From positions 1 to 12,764 of the forward strand of contig JAITHS010000002.1 in assembly GCA_031279875.1 (NCBI GenBank): a stretch of 12,764 nucleotides of DNA, written 5' to 3'. This document shows, piece by piece, positions 8,666-12,764 of the stretch (positions are counted from its first letter, which is position 1; each line of letters starts with the position of its first letter). The notes below the pieces were generated by a model, which saw only the letters and a list, made by a program, of their open reading frames with translations, was not told where the DNA came from and made no database searches. A program made the position numbers and the translations under genes. The stretch is from Tannerella sp. (GTDB taxonomy: Bacteria > Bacteroidota > Bacteroidia > Bacteroidales > Tannerellaceae).

Positions 8666-9430
8666 TTAGTTCTTTTTGTGTGTTTTCTGCACCGGCAGGA
8701 TGTAGAACGAAAAGTTGTCTTTCGCCTCATTAATACAGCGTTCTACGATTGTATCCTTAATATTTTCGGCATTACGGGCGGTAGCAAAAAGCAGGCACAG
8801 GTCGTTGTCGGAAAACTGTTCCGTAACGCCGTCGGTACACATCAGAAACCGGTCGCCCGGACGTATATCGGTAATCAGTTTGACGTCGGCTTCTACCGGC
8901 ATTGCTGTGCCTGTAATGGCTCTCGTTATAACGTTTCGTTGGGGATGGTGGGCTGCTTCTTCGGGCTTGATAATGCCTAACCTGACCCATGAATTGACAA
9001 GGCTATGGTCTTCTGTTTTGTTGATTATCAATCCTTTACGAAAATGATATATCCTGCTGTCTCCGATATGTGCTATGGTGATGCCGTTGGCACCGTTGTA
9101 GAGCATTGTCAGAGTTGTAGCCATGCCTTGTGCGGCAGGGTTTTGGGATATGTACTCGTCGAAGCGCGCTTCGGCATACCTGACGGCCTTGTTGACAAAT
9201 TCTTCCGTAGGGTTATCGTGTTCAAGAAAGGTGTCAAAAAAGGTATTCAGGCACTCGCAGGCTAATGATGAGGCTACTTCGCCTTTGCTGGCGCCTCCTA
9301 CTCCGTCGCATACGAGAAAAATTTTCTGCCCCGCACTCGCCAACTCGGATACGGGGTAGATACAGTCTTCGTTATTTTTGCGTTTGCCTTTATCTGTGGC
9401 GGCAAACGGTCTATCAAGCGTTATTGTCAT
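8666..9430 (-). CDS. PP2C-family (PPM) Ser/Thr protein phosphatase
   Basis: This is a cytoplasmic metal-dependent phosphatase that should reverse phosphorylation by the adjacent kinase. The 254-residue product is one PP2C domain of bacterial size. Seen in order are GKRKNNEDC (E21, D22), CDGVGGASKGEVAS with metal ligands D42 and G43, the AQGMATTLTML helix (~100-110), AHIGDSRIYHF (~120-130), EDHSLVNSWVRLG (~140-152), RNVITRAITG (~165-174), LMCTDGVTEQFSD with D200, and the final metal Asp in AKDNFSFYI (D238). All usual metal-binding positions are present, so it should be active. There is no signal peptide or membrane helix. Its start overlaps the preceding zinc ribbon-FHA gene by four bases (ATGA), and the kinase follows after three bases. 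PP2C plus kinase pairs are a standard bacterial arrangement. Confidence 0.95.
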   Translation of the reverse strand: MTITLDRPFAATDKGKRKNNEDCIYPVSELASAGQKIFLVCDGVGGASKGEVASSLACECLNTFFDTFLEHDNPTEEFVNKAVRYAEARFDEYISQNPAAQGMATTLTMLYNGANGITIAHIGDSRIYHFRKGLIINKTEDHSLVNSWVRLGIIKPEEAAHHPQRNVITRAITGTAMPVEADVKLITDIRPGDRFLMCTDGVTEQFSDNDLCLLFATARNAENIKDTIVERCINEAKDNFSFYILPVQKTHKKN

Positions 9431-9969
9431 GGTTTGTCTGTTTTATCATTAAAGCGAATTTGAGTGTGGCCGAGTGTGATTTCGTCATCGTTTTGCAGCA
9501 CTATTATGTCGCCTGTTTCCAAACTTTTTCCATTATATAACGTGTTATTTTTGCTGTTATTGTCTGACAGGCAATAAAAAAATCCCTTGCCTTTGGGTTT
9601 TTTCTTTACTTCGATACGGATATGGTTACGGCTCATCGTTTTGTCGGATGTTTTAACACAGAAATCGGCTACCGACACTTTTGCTTCGCGACCGACCGTA
9701 AATATCCCTTCTTTGATTTGAAAAACCTGATGAGCAGTATCGGCGTCGGGCAAGACGGTCAACGTTCCGACGGTGTTGTCGCCGGACGTTGAACTCGCCC
9801 CGAAGACGAGTATTGTCTCGCCTTCCTGCTCTTCGCTGATGTTGTCAAGATACGTTAAAGGAATGTCTTTTTTGCATTTAGGACATTTAAACGTAACAAT
9901 ACCTTCCGGGATACGACTCTCGTCAACTTTGAGTCCTATCTTACAATGAGGGCACTTGACTGCAATCAT
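9427..9969 (-). CDS. Zinc ribbon-FHA domain protein
   Basis: This is a predicted cytoplasmic adaptor that binds phosphothreonine. The first ~35 residues form an MJ0042-like zinc ribbon with two CxxC knuckles (C6/C9 in CPHC, C29/C32 in CPKC). A low-complexity linker follows, then an FHA domain at ~85-175. Key FHA positions are present: the GR pair (G93, R94), SRNH (S113, H116) and the Asn-rich loop DNNSKNNTLYNG (N141). The domain therefore looks competent to bind phosphopeptides. The linker contains several Thr and Ser that could be kinase targets (inference). The start ATG overlaps the end of the upstream acidic gene, and the stop overlaps the PP2C start, each by four bases. Its partner is unknown; the kinase and the acidic protein are obvious candidates. 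Confidence 0.9.
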   Translation of the reverse strand: MIAVKCPHCKIGLKVDESRIPEGIVTFKCPKCKKDIPLTYLDNISEEQEGETILVFGASSTSGDNTVGTLTVLPDADTAHQVFQIKEGIFTVGREAKVSVADFCVKTSDKTMSRNHIRIEVKKKPKGKGFFYCLSDNNSKNNTLYNGKSLETGDIIVLQNDDEITLGHTQIRFNDKTDKP

Positions 9970-10199
9970 AATATGATTGAAACATCTGCCTCGCTTATGT
10001 CTGACATATAAGCATCGATATCGGTGTCGTTAAACATGCCGTCATCTACCGTAATGTAGTCAACGTCTAACGAGCAGGAGTTATCGACTTGAACAAACTC
10101 AATATCATTAACTTCCTGACTGTCAATATCAACGAACAGCGCATCGCCTGTTGTCAGCATATCGTTATCTAACGTAACGAATGTATAACCATCTTTCAT
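9966..10199 (-). CDS. Small, strongly acidic repeat protein of unknown function
   Basis: I do not recognise a family. The 77-residue product has 17 Asp and 3 Glu against a single Lys and no Arg or His, so its net charge is near -19. It contains four related segments: FVTLDND (7-13), FVDIDSQ (22-28), FVQVDNS (35-41) and YITVDDG (48-54), i.e. [FY][VI]x[LIV]D at intervals of 15, 13 and 13 residues. It has no signal peptide or membrane helix and only one Cys. Three of its six Thr (T16, T50, T59) have Asp at +3, a context favoured by some FHA domains. It is believed real because its stop overlaps the next gene's start (ATGA), the repeat is preserved at protein level, and a TAnnTTTG box lies 29 bases before its start. 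A phosphorylated FHA ligand, an inhibitor or a metal-binding protein are all possible. Confidence 0.75.
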   Translation of the reverse strand: MKDGYTFVTLDNDMLTTGDALFVDIDSQEVNDIEFVQVDNSCSLDVDYITVDDGMFNDTDIDAYMSDISEADVSIIL

Positions 10200-10228
10200 A
10201 ATGCGTTAATTTTTAATGATTCGTGATG

Positions 10229-10236
10229 CAAAATTA
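10229..10236 (-). promoter_or_regulatory. Putative internal promoter box before the acidic gene
   Basis: The minus strand reads TAATTTTG, an exact match to TAnnTTTG, 29 bases before the start codon at 10199. No clear TTG lies 19-21 bases upstream. It sits in the only sizeable gap (10200-10325) of the signalling block, so the last five genes may have their own transcription start. The match is seen; activity is inferred. Confidence 0.5.
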
Positions 10237-10325
10237 GGTGTTTTTTGCGAGGCAGCATCATTTAAATGTGTTTTTTTTTCGTCCGCCAAACAAAAGGCTG
10301 AATATATTGTACAAAACATACACTT

Positions 10326-10979
10326 TTATGTACGAACCCACTTTGCTTTGCATGTTGGTGTTTGGCAAAGTTTTTTGTTTGCCAGCGATTCCCACGGTAG
10401 TTCGCCGAGAAAAACGCCGCATTTGGGGCATACGTAGTCGATTTTGAATTTGTTGGCGAGGCGTTGCAGCTGTGCCGGTATTTTGGCTGCTTGCCTTGCG
10501 CCTAAGTAGATGCCTAATGTTGGGGCGCAAACGGCTACTACAAAGCTGATTACGAACAGCCAGCGGTTTGTGTGTCCCATGAAGCCGAGTACTATGCCTA
10601 CCATTCCGATGACGGCAAAAGGCAGCGACTGAAACAGCCTGGTTTTGAACTGATTAGTCGATTGTACTTTGATTTTTTCTTTGATATAATTGTCGTAAAC
10701 CGGTTTGAGGGCAGCAAATTCGTCGCTGTAATCGTTTTCGTAGTGCAGTATATCCGACACGCGGACGGTGTTTTTCAAACCGAAAGAGACTGTATCATTA
10801 GGGCGTACTTTTTTGCGGATTATGCGGATATCGTTGACAAAGGTACCGTTGGTGGAGTTTTTGTCTTCGATGAAGAGGTCGCCGCCGTCGCGAACCAATA
10901 AAACGGCATGATAACGGCTCGCTTCGGGGTCGTCTATCACATAGTTATTGTCGGCAGCCTTACCTATTTTGATCTCCAT
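10326..10979 (-). CDS. FHA-domain membrane protein with C-terminal zinc ribbon
   Basis: This is a predicted inner-membrane adaptor with a cytoplasmic FHA domain. In 217 residues, the FHA domain occupies ~1-78 (SRYHA with S21 and H24; NSTNGTFVND at 41-50). A charged helical linker follows, then two membrane helices (~115-134 and ~140-160). A cytoplasmic tail carries a zinc ribbon (C184/C187 in CPKC, C205 and C210 in CQTPTC). Because there are two helices, both termini should face the cytoplasm. The usual Gly-Arg at the first FHA loop is Gly-Lys here (G6, K7), which may weaken phosphopeptide binding. The start follows the LytTR stop after nine bases. After its stop comes a 126-base gap with a promoter-like box. 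The role is unknown; tethering a phosphorylated partner to the membrane is a reasonable inference. Confidence 0.9.
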   Translation of the reverse strand: MEIKIGKAADNNYVIDDPEASRYHAVLLVRDGGDLFIEDKNSTNGTFVNDIRIIRKKVRPNDTVSFGLKNTVRVSDILHYENDYSDEFAALKPVYDNYIKEKIKVQSTNQFKTRLFQSLPFAVIGMVGIVLGFMGHTNRWLFVISFVVAVCAPTLGIYLGARQAAKIPAQLQRLANKFKIDYVCPKCGVFLGELPWESLANKKLCQTPTCKAKWVRT

Positions 10980-10988
10980 CGTTGATGT

Positions 10989-11420
10989 TTATTGTGATTT
11001 TTTTCTTTTCTTTGCCGGTTTCGTAGCGGAGTCAACGAGTTCGTCTGACGTATCGCCGCCGAGTACTTCGGCTTCAAGAGCGTCTTTAATAGTCCGTAGA
11101 GGTTCCTTTGGTATTGAAAGTTCACGTGGTTTGCCTTCTTCGGCAAGCAGCAGCAGTTTTTGTTTGGGTACGTTGATTTGCAAAATGTGCATCTTGTTTA
11201 CGATATGGCTTTTGCCGACACGGATGAGTATCGTATTGCGTTCGCTGAGTTGTAATTCGAGCATTTCTTCTATCTTGCCGAGGTTTACGGCAAAAGTAAA
11301 CTGTATCCCTTGCGCCAGCAAAAGACGGGTGTAGTTTCTGTCGGCTTCAAAGTACAGAATATTCTCAATATTAATACGTAACAATTCGTCACGTGTTTTT
11401 ATCATCAGATAATTGTTCAT
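10989..11420 (-). CDS. Stand-alone LytTR DNA-binding domain protein
   Basis: This is a likely transcription regulator. LytTR domains bind DNA through a beta-rich fold and are usually attached to a receiver domain; here the domain stands alone. The ~100-residue LytTR core shows LLRINIENILYFEADRNYTRLLL (from ~13, stated in parts: INIENILYFEAD and NYTRLLL) and the signature LIRVGKSHIVN (~65-75). A lysine-rich tail (TKPAKKRKKSQ) ends the 143 residues. There is no phospho-acceptor receiver, so control may come through phosphorylation by the operon's kinase or simply through expression level (inference). It is the first gene of the signalling block and has the best promoter match in the window just upstream. 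Autoregulation is plausible but no LytTR direct repeats were identified with confidence. Confidence 0.88.
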   Translation of the reverse strand: MNNYLMIKTRDELLRINIENILYFEADRNYTRLLLAQGIQFTFAVNLGKIEEMLELQLSERNTILIRVGKSHIVNKMHILQINVPKQKLLLLAEEGKPRELSIPKEPLRTIKDALEAEVLGGDTSDELVDSATKPAKKRKKSQ

Positions 11421-11451
11421 TCTTTGCGTCGTTTTCGTCGTATTTAAAGAA

Positions 11452-11482
11452 CAAAAGTACGAAATATTTTTGAAAAAACCAA
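11452..11482 (-). promoter_or_regulatory. Putative Bacteroidetes promoter for the LytTR-FHA-PP2C-kinase block
   Basis: The minus strand has TACTTTTG (11452-11459), an exact TAnnTTTG match, and a TTG (complement of 11480-11482) exactly 20 bases upstream. This fits the known TTG / 19-21 bases / TAnnTTTG pattern. It lies 31 bases before the LytTR start codon, in the 72-base gap after tsaB. It is the only site here with both elements at good spacing. Confidence 0.7.
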
Positions 11483-11492
11483 AATATTAAGA

Positions 11493-12203
11493 TTAATTAA
11501 CACAGAAAACCTTGTTTTTAGGTGTCGTAGCTATAAATTCTTTGAGGTAGAATGGCTCGAAATAAGCGGTATTTTCAAAGCGTTGTGCTGCAAAAGCCTC
11601 CGCTGCGGGCGTCGCCATGTCGGCGGCGGTGATTTCTACGCCTTGCAAAAAAAGGGTGTTCTCATGCTTGATGACCGTCGAGGCCTTGTCTGCTCCGTTG
11701 CCGAAAAACGCCACCCTGCCTTTCACCGAATACTCTTTGTAAGATTCTTCGGTCAGTATCTCGGCATGAGTTTCCTTTACTTCGTTGAGGTTTGTGTCGA
11801 ACACCGCCGCATAGACTTCCATCCTGCGGGCGTCGAGCATTGGGCAATAGAAATCGACTTGCGTTGTCGTTTTATCTACTTTTGCGACTTTTGCGGCTTT
11901 GGCGGCATAAATAAATAATGTAGGAATTGCGAGGAGCGGGATATTCAATCCGAAGCAAACGCCCTTTGCCGTAGAGACGCCTATACGCAGCCCCGTATAT
12001 GAGCCGGGTCCGGCGCTGACGGCCACCGCATCAATTGTTTTGTGCTGTTCGTGAGCGAATTTCAACGCTTCTTCGACAAAGACGCCTGTCATCTTGGCAT
12101 GTGTCATAGCTTCTTCGGAGACTTTCTCGAAGAGTATCTTTTCCCCTGCCGTTACTGCTACCGAGCAGATTTTCGCCGATGTTTCAATGTTTAATAATGT
12201 CAT
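11493..12203 (-). CDS. tsaB: tRNA threonylcarbamoyladenosine synthesis protein TsaB (YeaZ)
   Basis: TsaB works with TsaD and TsaE to add threonylcarbamoyl to adenosine 37 of tRNAs that read ANN codons. It is an inactive-looking ASKHA-fold paralogue that acts as scaffold for TsaD. The 236-residue product shows the N-terminal LLNIETSAKICSVAV, the diagnostic SAGPGSYTGLRIGVSTAKG (63-80) and MLDARRMEVYAA (~122-133). An Ala/Lys-rich stretch (AAKAAKVAKVDK, ~100-111) looks like a small lineage-specific insertion. The C-terminal end PFYLKEFIATTPK fits Bacteroidetes versions. The start at 12203 is set by the conserved N-terminus. A TAnnTTTG box and a perfect hairpin lie upstream. The 72-base gap to the LytTR gene holds a separate promoter, so the two may be separate units. 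Confidence 0.95.
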   Translation of the reverse strand: MTLLNIETSAKICSVAVTAGEKILFEKVSEEAMTHAKMTGVFVEEALKFAHEQHKTIDAVAVSAGPGSYTGLRIGVSTAKGVCFGLNIPLLAIPTLFIYAAKAAKVAKVDKTTTQVDFYCPMLDARRMEVYAAVFDTNLNEVKETHAEILTEESYKEYSVKGRVAFFGNGADKASTVIKHENTLFLQGVEITAADMATPAAEAFAAQRFENTAYFEPFYLKEFIATTPKNKVFCVN

Positions 12204-12220
12204 ATAACAATTTTAACTAT

Positions 12221-12244
12221 CGGGTCGCACAACGATGCGACCCG
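12221..12244. other. Perfect 9-bp inverted repeat in the tsaB leader
   Basis: CGGGTCGCA (12221-12229) and TGCGACCCG (12236-12244) form a perfect stem with a six-base loop. The stem is much more G/C-rich than its surroundings. On the minus strand it lies between the promoter-like box and the tsaB start, beginning about 11 bases after the box, so it would sit near the very 5' end of the tsaB transcript. No U-run follows on either strand, so a classical terminator is not well supported. An mRNA 5' stem-loop, a protein-binding palindrome or a weak terminator for the upstream glycosidase gene are possible. Confidence 0.7.
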
Positions 12245-12255
12245 GAATCACGGCG

Positions 12256-12263
12256 CAAAGATA
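12256..12263 (-). promoter_or_regulatory. Putative -7 promoter box for tsaB
   Basis: The minus strand reads TATCTTTG, an exact TAnnTTTG match, 52 bases before the tsaB start codon. No TTG lies at the expected distance upstream. The rest of the 127-base gap between the glycosidase gene and tsaB holds only the inverted repeat. Confidence 0.5.
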
Positions 12264-12330
12264 AGGAAAAGAATTAAGAATATTAGCGGATTACGTTGTA
12301 TAAAACGATAAAGATGACGTGGCACAGTCA

Positions 12331-12764
12331 TTACTTCTCGTAAAATTTCAGATTGACGGGCCCAAGGAGACCGGATATGCGAAGGAGAGTGTCGGCGCCG
12401 GAGGCATCAAACTTTTCTATGTTGGTGCGGGTGAAACGCTTATCGGGCGGAAGTTTGCCGTCGCCTATCAGACGGTTTGGCCATAGGTTGTAAACATCTA
12501 TTTCGAGGCTATTGGCACCTTTGCGGATAGCGTCTGTAATATTCAGAATGTAAGGTGGTTGCCACAGCAAACCGTTTACCTGCTTCCCGTTGAGCCTCAC
12601 AGTAGCCATTTCGTGCAGATTGCCAAGATCAAGAACGATATTTCGGCTGCTGCGCTCTTTGCCTGTTAATGTGAAAGTTGCGGAATAAGTTACTTTGCCT
12701 GAATAGTATCTGATATTTTCTTCACTGAAATCGGTCAGCGATTTAAGTTCTTCTGTTTCAATAG
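12331..12764 (-). CDS. Glycoside hydrolase, GH106-like (alpha-L-rhamnosidase type), C-terminal end only
   Basis: The frame has no stop up to the right edge, so this is the last ~143 residues of a longer protein; the Met at 12609 is internal. The fragment is a C-terminal galactose-binding-like beta-sandwich found in GH2-clan-like and GH106 enzymes. Upstream of that Met the frame reads IRYYSGKVTYSATFTLTG, then VLDLGNLHEMATVRLNGK, followed by LLWQPPYILNITDAI, GANSLEIDVYNLWPNRLIGD (with the characteristic NRLIGD) and the ending ISGLLGPVNLKF. These are typical of large secreted Bacteroidetes glycosidases annotated as GH106 or 'glycosyl hydrolase family 2, sugar binding domain'. The catalytic domain lies outside, so substrate specificity cannot be judged. 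tsaB follows after 127 bases with its own promoter-like box. Confidence 0.8.
   Translation of the reverse strand, partial: IETEELKSLTDFSEENIRYYSGKVTYSATFTLTGKERSSRNIVLDLGNLHEMATVRLNGKQVNGLLWQPPYILNITDAIRKGANSLEIDVYNLWPNRLIGDGKLPPDKRFTRTNIEKFDASGADTLLRISGLLGPVNLKFYEK

Noticed and set aside
10309..10333. Inverted repeat over the stop codon of the membrane FHA gene (GTACA...TGTAC), as a possible terminator
   Set aside because: The stem is short, A/T-rich and needs a one-base bulge, and no U-run follows on the minus strand. Downstream genes look co-transcribed or have their own promoter box.
1..12764. Insertion sequences, phage genes, tRNA or rRNA genes
   Set aside because: No transposase, integrase, terminal repeats or cloverleaf-like sequences were found in the coding assignments or the intergenic gaps.

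Overview
The window looks like a chromosomal segment of a Bacteroidales-type bacterium (phylum Bacteroidota). The evidence is a hybrid two-component sensor/regulator (HTCS) with propeller, Y_Y_Y, kinase, receiver and AraC domains in one chain; RibBA and MnmG sequence signatures of Bacteroidetes style; A/T-rich start regions without Shine-Dalgarno sequences; and several exact matches to the Bacteroidetes -7 promoter box TAnnTTTG upstream of minus-strand genes. Genus cannot be fixed from the sequence alone.

Layout. Positions 1-2733 (+) hold the C-terminal ~910 residues of an HTCS, cut by the left edge. It meets tail-to-tail, five bases away, a minus-strand pair ribBA -> cysE (4858-2739). A short intergenic stretch (4859-4976) holds a TAnnTTTG box, a 9-base A/T homopolymer and a 7-bp tandem array. 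Then comes a long minus-strand block, 11420 -> 4977: stand-alone LytTR protein, FHA membrane protein with a C-terminal zinc ribbon, a 77-residue very acidic protein, a zinc ribbon-FHA protein, a PP2C phosphatase, a membrane Ser/Thr kinase with an extracytoplasmic WG-like tail, and mnmG. Three junctions are 4-base ATGA overlaps and others are 3-9 bases. The one real gap is 126 bases before the acidic gene and holds its own promoter-like box. Upstream are tsaB (12203-11493), with a perfect hairpin in its leader, and the C-terminal end of a GH106-like glycoside hydrolase cut by the right edge.

How the genes may work together. Kinase, phosphatase and two FHA (phosphothreonine reader) proteins form a complete write/erase/read set for Ser/Thr phosphorylation. 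LytTR is a plausible transcriptional output or autoregulator. The acidic protein has a four-fold [FY][VI]x[LIV]D repeat and three Thr residues with Asp at +3, which makes it a candidate FHA ligand or kinase substrate; this is inference. mnmG is translationally coupled to the kinase and tsaB lies just upstream of the block, so the signalling genes sit between two tRNA anticodon-loop modification genes. The most unusual item is the acidic repeat protein inside this phospho-signalling operon.
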